A stretch of DNA of 13,407 nucleotides, taken from the NCBI GenBank assembly GCA_021154985.1, contig JAJNQE010000096.1, positions 1 to 13,407 on the forward strand, read 5' to 3'. Of the stretch, positions 1 to 6,212 are shown in pieces. This DNA comes from Hydrogenophaga sp. (GTDB lineage: Bacteria > Pseudomonadota > Gammaproteobacteria > Burkholderiales > Burkholderiaceae_C). The notes beneath the pieces are model-generated. The model worked only from the letters and a program-made list of their open reading frames with translations. It searched no databases and was not told the origin of the DNA. Position numbers and translations under genes: made by a program. Positions within the stretch are counted from its first letter, which is position 1, and the number at the start of each line of letters is the position of its first letter.

Positions 1-749
1 AAGCTGCCGGCGTTGCCGATCACCGCCGGGTCGGGCAGCTTGGCGCGGCGAATGGCGCAGACCCAGTCGAAGATCTGTTGTGCCGTGGGTGACGACACAC
101 CGGTCTCCGCCATCTTGCGGTCCAGATCGGCGTAGCCCAGCACCGGCTTCCACGGCTTGGGCAGCCAGAAACGCACATGGGTGATGAGCGCGCGACCCGC
201 CAGGCCCAGACCTTTCTCACCGGCCGGCGTGTGTTTGAACACCGAGTCGCGGTACCCAAAACCGCACTTCGCCGCATCCAGCGTGAAGCGCTGGCCAGTC
301 TGCAGGTCGATGGCGTCCAGCTCGCTGAAGCGGTCTTGCAGCTCCACCCCGTAAGCGCCAATGTTCTGCACCGGCGAGGCGCCCACCGTGCCCGGAATCA
401 GCGCCAGGTTCTCGAGGCCCGGGTAACCCTGCTCCAGCGTCCAGCGCACGAAGCCGTGCCAGTCTTCGCCGGCACCCGCTTCCACCAGCCAGCCCTTGGC
501 GGTTTCTTCCACCAGGCGCCGCCCGCCGATCTCGACCTTGATCACCAGCTGCTTGATGTCCCCGGTGATCACCAGGTTGCTGCCACCGCCCAGCACAAAA
601 GGCGGCGTGCCCGACGCGGTGCGCACCTCATGATCGGCCAGCAAGGCCAGAACGTCGTCCGTTGAGCGCACGCGCACCAGGCGCTGGGCCCGGGCAACGA
701 TGCCAAAAGTGTTATGCGGCTGGAGCGCCACGTTGTTCTCGACTACCAT
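1..749 (-). CDS. murB: UDP-N-acetylenolpyruvoylglucosamine reductase MurB (3' end cut by window edge)
   Basis: MurB is a cytoplasmic FAD enzyme that uses NADPH to reduce UDP-GlcNAc-enolpyruvate to UDP-MurNAc in peptidoglycan synthesis. The 249 codons visible run from an ATG at 749 to the window edge with no stop, so the C-terminus is missing. The N-terminus reads LQPHNTFGI, as in E. coli MurB. The FAD-binding loop GGGSNLVI is at residues 54-61, and the segment GLENLALIPGTVGASPVQNI at 111-130 continues into GAYG, all hallmark MurB sequence. The type I motif GYRDSVFK is at 165-172. The last visible residues, GNAGS, include the serine (residue 249) matching the catalytic proton donor Ser229 of E. 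coli. The gene diverges from yajQ with only 39 bp between the starts, so their promoters must be close or overlapping. The product assignment is firm; only the end of the gene is unseen. Confidence 0.96.
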   Translation of the reverse strand, partial: MVVENNVALQPHNTFGIVARAQRLVRVRSTDDVLALLADHEVRTASGTPPFVLGGGSNLVITGDIKQLVIKVEIGGRRLVEETAKGWLVEAGAGEDWHGFVRWTLEQGYPGLENLALIPGTVGASPVQNIGAYGVELQDRFSELDAIDLQTGQRFTLDAAKCGFGYRDSVFKHTPAGEKGLGLAGRALITHVRFWLPKPWKPVLGYADLDRKMAETGVSSPTAQQIFDWVCAIRRAKLPDPAVIGNAGS

Positions 750-788
750 TCTTCGATTCTCTCATTCACCATTTGCAAGAGCTCCAGC

Positions 789-1274
789 ATGCCCTCTTTT
801 GACACCGTTCTCGAAGCCGATTTTGTTGAAGTGAAAAACGCGGTCGACCAGGTCGCGCGCGAGATCGGCACCCGCTTCGATTTCAAAGGCACAAGCGCGG
901 CCATCGAACTCAAGGACAAGGAAATCATCCTGCACGGCGATGCCGACTTCCAGCTCCAGCAGATCGACGACGTGCTGCGCGGCAAGCTCACCAAACGCGG
1001 CGTCGATGCGCGTTTTCTCGACGTGGGCAAGGTCGAAAAGGTGGGAGGCGACAAGGTCAAGCAGGTGGTGAAGGTGCGCAACGGCGTGAGCACCGAAGAC
1101 GGCAAGAAGATCCAGCAGGCCATCAAGGGCAGCAAGCTCAAGGTGCAAGGTGCCATCCAGGGCGACGCGGTGCGGGTGACGGGCGCCAAGCGCGACGACC
1201 TGCAGGCGGCCATGGCGCTGATCAAGGCCGAGCTCAAAGACCTGCCCCTGTCCTTCAACAACTTTCGCGATTGA
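789..1274 (+). CDS. yajQ: YajQ family nucleotide-binding protein
   Basis: The 161-residue product has the usual YajQ family length and sequence: MPSFDTVLE at the start, DFKGTSAAIEL around residues 31-41 and the closing PLSFNNFRD. YajQ proteins have two ferredoxin-like domains. They bind nucleotides, and in Xanthomonas and some other bacteria a homologue binds cyclic di-GMP and works with a transcription factor; whether this one does is not shown by the sequence. The ATG at 789 is chosen because the conserved N-terminus begins there. The frame stays open further upstream but that part overlaps murB on the other strand and does not resemble YajQ. A weak Shine-Dalgarno AAGAG lies at 777-781. The protease gene follows after one base, so the two are probably co-transcribed. 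Confidence 0.95.
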   Translation: MPSFDTVLEADFVEVKNAVDQVAREIGTRFDFKGTSAAIELKDKEIILHGDADFQLQQIDDVLRGKLTKRGVDARFLDVGKVEKVGGDKVKQVVKVRNGVSTEDGKKIQQAIKGSKLKVQGAIQGDAVRVTGAKRDDLQAAMALIKAELKDLPLSFNNFRD

Positions 1275-1275
1275 C

Positions 1276-1917
1276 ATGACGCGCGCTTGCGCCCTCGCGG
1301 TGAGCGCCCTGCTGGCCTGGCCGGCCGCCGCGCAGCAGGTGGCGCTATCCGGGGTCGCCGGTGGCAAGGCGCTGGTCACCATCGATGGCGCTGCCCCGCG
1401 TTTCCTCACCCCCGGCCAGGCGCACCAGGGCGTGAAGCTGCTCAGCGTGCAGGGTGAAGCGGCGGTGATCGAAGTCAACGGGCAGCGCCAGACCGTGCGG
1501 GTGGGTGAAGCCCCGGTGAGTCTGGGTCGGGCCAAGGCCGACAACGGTGCGCAGCGCATCGTGCTCACCGCCGACGCCCAAGGTCACTTCATGCCGCCCG
1601 GCCAGATCAATGGCCGCCAGGTCCAGTTCATGGTGGACACCGGGGCCACCCAGGTGATCTTGAGCGAGTCCGATGCCAAACGCATCAACCTCAAGTTTGA
1701 GCAGGGTCAGAAGGTGCGCGTGGCCACCGCCAACGGCGACGTGGTTGGTCACCAGATCCGGCTGGACTCGGTGCGCATCGGTGAGGCGCTGGTGTACGAC
1801 GTGTCGGCCATCGTGTTGCCCCAGTCGATGGCGTTCGTGCTGCTGGGCAACAGCTTTCTCACGCGCTTCCAGATGCAGCGCACCAACGATCAGCTCACGC
1901 TGGACAAGCGCTACTGA
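1276..1917 (+). CDS. Retropepsin-like aspartic protease, periplasmic (clan AA, TIGR02281 type)
   Basis: This 213-residue protein starts with a probable cleavable signal peptide (residues 1-20, ending AAAQ), so it should act in the periplasm. The C-terminal half holds the single retropepsin active-site motif MVDTGATQVILS, with the catalytic Asp at residue 121, followed by a flap-like region and the segment LLGNSFL near residue 195. That closing motif is typical of bacterial clan AA proteases related to TIGR02281. One Asp motif per chain implies that the active enzyme is a homodimer, as in retroviral proteases. The N-terminal part (about 22-95) is a beta-rich region of unknown role. The start lies one base after the yajQ stop, so translation is probably coupled. 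Substrate unknown. It converges on the RidA-family gene with 12 bp between stops. Confidence 0.88.
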   Translation: MTRACALAVSALLAWPAAAQQVALSGVAGGKALVTIDGAAPRFLTPGQAHQGVKLLSVQGEAAVIEVNGQRQTVRVGEAPVSLGRAKADNGAQRIVLTADAQGHFMPPGQINGRQVQFMVDTGATQVILSESDAKRINLKFEQGQKVRVATANGDVVGHQIRLDSVRIGEALVYDVSAIVLPQSMAFVLLGNSFLTRFQMQRTNDQLTLDKRY

Positions 1918-1929
1918 TCACGGCGCTTT

Positions 1930-2292
1930 TCACGGCGCCTTTTGCGCGCCGGTCACCACGATTTCAATGCGGTATGCGGGGTTGGCCAACGCCGCCTGCA
2001 CCGTGGCGCGGGGCGGCGCAGTGCCCGGCACGACCCAGGCGTCCCAGACCTCGTTCATCGCACCGATGTCGGCAATGTCGGCCAAAAAGATCTGCGCGCG
2101 CAGGATGCGCGACTTGTCGCTGCCGGCCTCCAGCAATCGCTGCTGCACTTGCTCCAGCACGTCTTCGGTCTGGCCACGGATGTCGGTATCTCCGCGCTCG
2201 GGCACCATGCCTGCGAGGTACACGACGCCGTTGAACACGGCGGCTTCGCTGTAGCGCGCGGCCACGCCGATGCGGGTGATGTGGTGGCTCAT
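1930..2292 (-). CDS. RidA family protein (reactive enamine/imine deaminase-like)
   Basis: The product has 120 residues, the usual RidA (YjgF/YER057c/UK114) length. RidA proteins form trimers and hydrolyse reactive 2-aminoacrylate and related enamines/imines made by PLP enzymes, releasing 2-keto acids. The key Arg (residue 95, in PPRATV) and Glu (residue 110, in RIEIVV) are both present. Their spacing of 15 matches Arg105 and Glu120 of E. coli family members, so the protein is probably catalytically competent. Other motifs include YLAGMVPE near 25-32. The ATG at 2292 is preferred because it overlaps the plsY stop by 4 bp (ATGA), which implies translational coupling; earlier in-frame codons lie within plsY. 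It could belong to a Rid subfamily other than archetypal RidA, so no gene symbol is given. Confidence 0.9.
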   Translation of the reverse strand: MSHHITRIGVAARYSEAAVFNGVVYLAGMVPERGDTDIRGQTEDVLEQVQQRLLEAGSDKSRILRAQIFLADIADIGAMNEVWDAWVVPGTAPPRATVQAALANPAYRIEIVVTGAQKAP

Positions 2293-2918
2293 GATTTTTT
2301 CGCGCCCAGTTTGCTTTCTTTGCCCGCCATCAGGCGGTTGATGTTCTCGGCATGGCGGTAGATCAGCAACATGCCCATGGCCACCAGGCTCATCACCTGC
2401 ACGCCGGGCGCGTCCCATGCCACGCGATGCCCGAGCAAAAAGAAGGCTGGCGCGAACACCGCCGTGACGATGGAGGCCAGCGACGAGTAGCGGAAGAACA
2501 CCGCCACGATCACCCAGGTGGCCAGCGCGGCCAGCCCCAGCCAGGGCTGGAAGCCCAGGATCACGCCCGCCGCCGTGGCCACGCCTTTGCCACCCTGGAA
2601 GCGGAAAAACACCGGGTAGAGGTGGCCCAGAAAAGCCGCGAGGCCGACCAGCGCCACCGTGCCGTCACCCAGCCCGTGGGCTTCGCCCCACCACTTCACC
2701 GCCACCACGGGCAGCCAGCCCTTGAGCGCATCCAGCAGCAGCGTGATGACCGCCGCCGCCTTGTTGCCCGAGCGCAGCACGTTGGTGGCGCCGGGGTTCT
2801 TGCTGCCGTAGGTGCGCGGGTCGTTCAGGCCCATGGAGCGGCTCACGAGCACGGCAAACGACAGGGAGCCGATCAGGTACGCGGCCAGCGTGGCCAGCAG
2901 GGGATAGAGCAATGACAA
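2289..2918 (-). CDS. plsY: Glycerol-3-phosphate acyltransferase PlsY
   Basis: PlsY is an inner-membrane enzyme that transfers an acyl group from acyl-phosphate (made by PlsX) to glycerol-3-phosphate, the first step of phospholipid synthesis. The 209-residue protein is mostly hydrophobic, with several membrane segments. It carries all three family motifs: YGSKNPGATNVLR at 37-49, GHLYPVFFRFQGGKGVAT at 98-115, and YRHAENINRLMAGKE at 187-201. No ATG fits the N-terminus. The chosen start is TTG at 2918, placed 6 bases after a strong GAGGAG Shine-Dalgarno and giving MSLLYPLLATLAAYLIGSLS, the expected first membrane segment. A second TTG two codons later is possible. The gene lies 64 bp after ybaK and overlaps the RidA-family gene by 4 bp. 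Confidence 0.95.
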   Translation of the reverse strand: MSLLYPLLATLAAYLIGSLSFAVLVSRSMGLNDPRTYGSKNPGATNVLRSGNKAAAVITLLLDALKGWLPVVAVKWWGEAHGLGDGTVALVGLAAFLGHLYPVFFRFQGGKGVATAAGVILGFQPWLGLAALATWVIVAVFFRYSSLASIVTAVFAPAFFLLGHRVAWDAPGVQVMSLVAMGMLLIYRHAENINRLMAGKESKLGAKKS

Positions 2919-2982
2919 CGAAGTCTCCTCGGTGGTTCGGGCCGCGCTCTGCAGCGCGTGAGCGTCTGGGCAAACGGGCTGG

Positions 2983-3474
2983 CTATTCTGCCAGCGCGCA
3001 CTCCACCGGCCTGGCGCCCAGCGGGCCGCCGAGCACCGCCGGGTCGATACCCACCAGATAGCCCCGGCGCCCGCCGTTGATCCAGATCCTGGGCAGGGCC
3101 AGCACGGACGACTCAACGAACACCGGCATGGCGCGCTTCAGGCCAAACGGCGAGGTGCCTCCTACAAAGTAGCCGCTGTGCCGGTTGGCCACTTCAGGCT
3201 TGCAAGGCTCCACCGACTTGACGCCGATCTGCCGCGCCAGGTTCTTGGTCGACACGGTGCGGTTGCCGTGCATCAGCACTGCCAGCGGCTTGGCGGTCTC
3301 GTCCTGCATGATCAATGTCTTGACCACCGCAAAGGGGTCGAGCCCGAGCACCTGCGCGCTGTGCTGCGCGCCGCCGTGCTCCAGGTACTCGTAGCTGTGC
3401 TCGGTGAACACCACGCCGTGCGCCTTGAGCCAGGCGGTGGCGGGTGTTTCACTGACGTGGGACTTTTTGGCCAT
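2983..3474 (-). CDS. ybaK: Cys-tRNA(Pro)/Cys-tRNA(Cys) deacylase YbaK
   Basis: YbaK/EbsC proteins are single-domain relatives of the INS editing domain of prolyl-tRNA synthetase. They hydrolyse Cys-tRNA(Pro) in trans, and so keep cysteine from being inserted at proline codons. The 163-residue length is normal. Residues visible include VVKTLI at 50-55, with the conserved catalytic-pocket lysine at 52, GGTSPFG at 105-111 (the family GxxSPxG motif) and the C-terminal NGGRRGYLVGI at 133-143. The ATG at 3474 has no clear Shine-Dalgarno. The gene is first in the ybaK-plsY-RidA run on the minus strand. It lies 117 bp after the aldo/keto reductase stop, with a structured repeat in between that may separate the two transcripts. 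Confidence 0.93.
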   Translation of the reverse strand: MAKKSHVSETPATAWLKAHGVVFTEHSYEYLEHGGAQHSAQVLGLDPFAVVKTLIMQDETAKPLAVLMHGNRTVSTKNLARQIGVKSVEPCKPEVANRHSGYFVGGTSPFGLKRAMPVFVESSVLALPRIWINGGRRGYLVGIDPAVLGGPLGARPVECALAE

Positions 3475-3509
3475 GAAAGATTTGCAGGCGATCAGGGGCT
3501 CCGGCCAGA

Positions 3510-3575
3510 GATGCCGTGGAACCGGCTTTGCCGGGCCACAGGCATCGCCCCCTTGAGGGGGTCGCGCGAAGCGCG
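3510..3575. repeat. Structured intergenic repeat with three hairpins
   Basis: The gap between the aldo/keto reductase stop and ybaK contains three successive inverted repeats. The first is long: GATGCC (3510-3515) pairs with GGCATC (3541-3546), GTGG (3516-3519) with CCAC (3536-3539), and CCGGC (3522-3526) with GCCGG (3530-3534) around a TTT loop. The second is CCCCCT/AGGGGG (3548-3553 and 3556-3561). The third is CGCGC-GAA-GCGCG (3563-3575). I recall near-identical elements in many intergenic gaps of Comamonadaceae genomes, but cannot check this here. None of the stems is followed by a long T run on either strand, so it is not a standard intrinsic terminator, although it may protect or end the reductase mRNA. 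Confidence 0.72.
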
Positions 3576-3591
3576 GCGGGGGTGTTTCCTT

Positions 3592-4644
3592 TTACTGCGC
3601 CGGGTCGCGGCTTTCCCAACGGATCTTGTCGATCTCCGCCAGCAGCTCGGGCGACAACGTCGTGCCCCAGGCGTCCAGGCATTCGTCGAGCTGGGACAAC
3701 GAGGTCACACCGATGATGGTGCTGGCCACGCGCCAGCTGGTGTAGCAAAACGCCAGCGCCATCTGTGACGGAGTGAGCCCGTGTTCGCGCGCCAGCGCGT
3801 TGTAGCGGCGCGCGGTGTCCAGCGCTTCCGGGCGGCCCCAGCGCTGCTTGCGCATCGACTCAAACAAGGCCATGCGCCCGGCATCACCCACCAGACCCGT
3901 CTCGTCGTACTTGCCACTCAGCAGGCCGAAGCCCAGCGGCGAATACGCCAGCAGCGACACACCCAGGCGGTGGCAGGTTTCATCCAGCCCGTTCTCGTAA
4001 CTGCGGTTGATCAGGCAGTACGGGTTCTGCACCGTGGCCACGCGCGGCAGGCCGTGCTGCTCGGCCAGGCGCACGAACTCGTGCACGCCGTACGGCGATT
4101 CGTTGGACAGGCCAATGGCCTTGACCTTGCCGGCCTTGACCAGCTCAGCCATGGCATCAAGCTGCTCCAGCACCGAGGCACAGGGTTTGTCTTTGGTAGG
4201 GTCAAAACTCAGCAACCCGAACGCCGGCACGTTGCGCGCCGGCCAGTGAATTTGGTAGAGGTCGATGTGGTCGGTCTTCAGGCGGCGCAGGCTGTCGTCA
4301 CAGGCCTTGAGAATTTCGGCCTTGCTCACACCCGAGTTCTCGCCGCGGATCCATGGCATGCCGCGCGAAGGGCCTGCCACCTTGGTCGCCAGCACCACCT
4401 TGCTGCGCAGACTCGCGTCTTTGGCGAACCAGTTGCCCAGGATCGTCTCGGTTGCGCCGCAGGTCTCGGCGCGCGCCGGCACCGAGTACATTTCCGCCGC
4501 ATCGAGAAAGTTGACGCCTCGCTCCATCGAGCGGTCAAGGATGCTGTGGGCGCTGGCCTCGTTGACCTGCTCGCCAAAGGTCATGGTGCCCAGGCAGATG
4601 GGCGGAACTGTCAGTGCGCTGGCACCCAATGGAACGTTTTTCAT
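3592..4644 (-). CDS. NADP(H)-dependent aldo/keto reductase, Tas-like
   Basis: The 350-residue product is a cytoplasmic TIM-barrel oxidoreductase of the aldo/keto reductase superfamily. The full catalytic tetrad is visible: Asp48 and Tyr53 (FLDAAEMY), Lys88 (LATKVAG) and His133 (QIHWP). The cofactor-binding parts GLSNESPYGV (near 198) and LAYSPLGFGLLSGKY (near 252) are also present. Length, the N-terminal LGASALTVPPICLGTMTFGE and the closing SRDPAQ most resemble E. coli Tas. The physiological substrate cannot be told from sequence. The ATG at 4644 has no Shine-Dalgarno; instead a promoter sits so close that transcription should begin at or next to the ATG. It diverges from the lipoprotein gene at 4827. 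Confidence 0.92.
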   Translation of the reverse strand: MKNVPLGASALTVPPICLGTMTFGEQVNEASAHSILDRSMERGVNFLDAAEMYSVPARAETCGATETILGNWFAKDASLRSKVVLATKVAGPSRGMPWIRGENSGVSKAEILKACDDSLRRLKTDHIDLYQIHWPARNVPAFGLLSFDPTKDKPCASVLEQLDAMAELVKAGKVKAIGLSNESPYGVHEFVRLAEQHGLPRVATVQNPYCLINRSYENGLDETCHRLGVSLLAYSPLGFGLLSGKYDETGLVGDAGRMALFESMRKQRWGRPEALDTARRYNALAREHGLTPSQMALAFCYTSWRVASTIIGVTSLSQLDECLDAWGTTLSPELLAEIDKIRWESRDPAQ

Positions 4645-4651
4645 GCAATTT

Positions 4652-4681
4652 TTTGTAAAGTCAGAAGAGAGTTGATGCCAA
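4652..4681 (-). promoter_or_regulatory. Predicted sigma70 promoter of the aldo/keto reductase, possibly leaderless
   Basis: On the minus strand, a TTGGCA -35 box (4676-4681) and a TACAAA -10 box (4652-4657) are separated by 18 bp. Only 7 bases separate the -10 box from the ATG at 4644, so the transcript would start at or within a base or two of the start codon. No Shine-Dalgarno is seen, consistent with a leaderless mRNA. This is a consensus-based prediction. Confidence 0.5.
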
Positions 4682-4701
4682 AGCGATAGGCCGGGTTATA
4701 A
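4672..4701 (+). promoter_or_regulatory. Predicted sigma70 promoter of the OmpA-domain lipoprotein gene
   Basis: A TTGATG -35 box (4672-4677) and a TTATAA -10 box (4696-4701) are separated by 18 bp; TATAAG at 4697-4702 is an alternative -10. The start would be near 4708, giving a leader of about 119 bases before the ATG at 4827. The -35 box shares 4677-4676 with the divergent aldo/keto reductase -35 box, so the two promoters may compete. A GGAG Shine-Dalgarno lies at 4815-4818. I saw nothing else recognisable in 4702-4814. Confidence 0.45.
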
Positions 4702-4826
4702 GTTTAGAGCGCATCGGATTGCACTGCAGTCGCCACGAACACACCCAGGCGTGTGATGATGGCGCCGCCTCCAACCCGAAGGCGACTGTTTATCCCTTCT
4801 TCAACAACGCCAGTGGAGCATTGCAC

Positions 4827-5498
4827 ATGAAACATCTCAACAACATCACCCGCGGCCTGACGGTCACCGCCCTGGCCGCTGCCCTCGCCCTGAGCGGCTG
4901 CGCCAACATGAGCGAAACCCAGACCGACTCGGCCAAAGGCGCCGGCATCGGCGCACTCGCCGGCGTGCTGATCGGCGCTGCCGCTGGCGGCTCCAAGGGT
5001 GCCGCGCAGGGCGCCGTGCTGGGCGCTGGCGCAGGCGCATTGGGTGGCTACATCTGGTCCACCAAGATGCAGGAGCAGAAACGCGCCATGGAAGCCGCCA
5101 CGGCCGGCACCGGCATCGGCGTGAGCCAGACCGCCGACAACCGCCTGAAACTCGACGTGCCGGCCGACGCAGGCTTTGCCACCGGCAGCTCCACCGTGAG
5201 CCCCACGCTGCAGCGCGTGCTCGGCCAGTTTGCCGGCACGCTCAACGCCAACCCGGTGACCTCCGTGGCGATCGTCGGCCACACCGACAGCACCGGCAGC
5301 GACGCGGTGAACAACCCGCTGTCGTTCAACCGCGCCAACAGCACGCGCGACTATCTGGTGGCACGCGGCGTGTCGCCAGCCCGCTTCGCCACCGATGGCC
5401 GCGGCTCGCGCGAACCGATCGCCGACAACGGCACCGCCCAAGGCCGTGCCCAGAACCGCCGCGTTGAAATCTACGTGGCCGAGCCGGCAGCGCGCTGA
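4827..5498 (+). CDS. OmpA-domain lipoprotein with glycine zipper (YiaD-like)
   Basis: The 223-residue product is an envelope lipoprotein. It has a signal peptide with lipobox LSGC, so Cys25 should be lipidated. A glycine-zipper segment (about 38-74, rich in GxxxG steps such as GAGIGALAGVLIG) follows, then a short linker and an OmpA C-terminal peptidoglycan-binding domain (about 112-219). The OmpA domain shows VGHTDSTGS at 150-158 with the conserved Asp154, and GRAQNRRVEI at 206-215 with the conserved Arg. These residues bind meso-diaminopimelate, so the protein probably anchors the outer membrane to the cell wall. The ATG at 4827 is set by the signal peptide and the GGAG at 4815-4818. The architecture matches E. 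coli YiaD; the precise role is not known. It is monocistronic, ending in a clear terminator. Confidence 0.93.
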   Translation: MKHLNNITRGLTVTALAAALALSGCANMSETQTDSAKGAGIGALAGVLIGAAAGGSKGAAQGAVLGAGAGALGGYIWSTKMQEQKRAMEAATAGTGIGVSQTADNRLKLDVPADAGFATGSSTVSPTLQRVLGQFAGTLNANPVTSVAIVGHTDSTGSDAVNNPLSFNRANSTRDYLVARGVSPARFATDGRGSREPIADNGTAQGRAQNRRVEIYVAEPAAR

Positions 5499-5521
5499 TC
5501 TGCTGTTGCCCACTTGAAGAG

Positions 5522-5547
5522 GCCCGGTTTCTACCGGGCTTTTTTTT
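5522..5547 (+). terminator. Rho-independent terminator after the lipoprotein gene
   Basis: A perfect 7-bp stem GCCCGGT (5522-5528) / ACCGGGC (5533-5539) with a TTCT loop is followed by eight T residues (5540-5547). It starts 23 bases after the stop codon. It works in the plus direction only, because the opposite strand has no T run after the stem. Confidence 0.95.
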
Positions 5548-5601
5548 GCGCCGCCGCCCACCGGGGAGCACGGCAGTACTGCACCCGGGAAGGGGAAAAA
5601 A

Positions 5602-5922
5602 TCAGACAGGACGAGGTGGGTCAGGCAGCAAACAAGCCTCGGCCACCTGCAGTTCGTTGTCGCGCGCAAAGTTCATGCAGAAGTCCCAGGCCATGGGCTC
5701 GGCTTCGCGCAAGTCCACGTGGACCACCACGCACTTGATGCCGTTGATGGTGTTGGGCACGCACCAGGGGGAGTAGCTCAGGTGGCTGCCCGGCTGGGCA
5801 CCGCCGGGGCGAAACGGGCTCATGACGCCAGCCAGGCGCTCGGCCCAGTCGCTCGGCCGGAAGGTGCGGCCGCTCTGGGTGATGCCCTGAATGAAGACTT
5901 GTTTGGCTGTCGGTGAAACCAT
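5602..5922 (-). CDS. DUF3579 domain-containing protein
   Basis: The product has 106 residues and matches, by recognition, the short DUF3579 family found mainly in betaproteobacteria. Typical segments are VFIQGITQSGRTFRPSDWAERL (residues 9-30), SYSPWCVPNTINGIKCVVV (49-67) and EPMAWDFCMNFARDN (75-89). The function is unknown; the family is small and soluble with no signal peptide or membrane segment. The ATG at 5922 is preferred over an in-frame upstream ATG at 5970 because the conserved sequence begins here and a GAAGG Shine-Dalgarno lies about 9 bases before it. It is convergent with the OmpA-domain lipoprotein gene and divergent from argD. No terminator was found after its stop. Confidence 0.82.
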   Translation of the reverse strand: MVSPTAKQVFIQGITQSGRTFRPSDWAERLAGVMSPFRPGGAQPGSHLSYSPWCVPNTINGIKCVVVHVDLREAEPMAWDFCMNFARDNELQVAEACLLPDPPRPV

Positions 5923-6006
5923 CGGGAGAAGCCTTCGGATGGAGGGCCGTGCAGAGGAGAAAACCGCCACAGCAACGAGGATCGCTCGGCTGCGGGAGCG
6001 TCAGGT

Positions 6007-6034
6007 ATTCTATCTTATATAAGACTTGGAACAA
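6007..6034 (-). promoter_or_regulatory. Predicted promoter of the DUF3579 gene with an internal 12-bp palindrome
   Basis: On the minus strand, TTGTTC (6029-6034) and TAGAAT (6007-6012) are separated by 16 bp, a good sigma70-like arrangement about 85 bases upstream of the DUF3579 ATG. The spacer contains a perfect 12-bp palindrome, TCTTATATAAGA (6013-6024). Its place between the -35 and -10 boxes is what one expects of a repressor operator. No regulator gene is seen in the window. Confidence 0.5.
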
Positions 6035-6117
6035 GGGATAACCCGAGGCTCCGGAGCCCGGTTGCCGCGCATTTCAGCGATGCCCAACAAGCAATGATGA
6101 TGCCCGGCTGCTGCGCC

Positions 6118-6123
6118 TAAAAT
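6118..6123 (+). promoter_or_regulatory. Predicted -10 box for the argD operon
   Basis: CTAAAAT occurs just before the hairpin leader of argD, and TAAAAT matches the sigma70 -10 consensus at five of six positions. The -35 is weak: ATGATG at 6094-6099 with an 18-bp spacer. Transcription would begin near 6130, giving a leader of about 83 bases. Confidence 0.4.
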
Positions 6124-6133
6124 CGCCCTTCGA

Positions 6134-6165
6134 CGGCTCAACCTGCGTTGAGCCGCTTTCTTTTT
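6134..6165 (+). terminator. Terminator-like hairpin with T tract in the argD leader (possible attenuator)
   Basis: A perfect 8-bp stem CGGCTCAA (6134-6141) / TTGAGCCG (6148-6155) with a CCTGCG loop is followed by CTTTCTTTTT (6156-6165). This has the form of an intrinsic terminator and lies 47 bases before the argD ATG. If the predicted -10 box at 6118-6123 is used, the hairpin is at the very 5' end of the mRNA. It may terminate transcription from upstream, attenuate argD, or cap the mRNA. The rest of the 290-bp gap (5923-6212) holds the two promoters listed, and nothing else I can identify. Confidence 0.6.
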
Positions 6166-6212
6166 GGCCTTTCCAGCGCCTTCTCAGCGCCCCACTGTTC
6201 CGGAGTCAACGC

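Noticed and set aside
1922..1939. Possible terminator between the retropepsin and RidA-family genes (GGCGC/GCGCC with T4 behind)
   Set aside because: The stem is only 5 bp, with a long loop overlapping the RidA stop; too weak to call.
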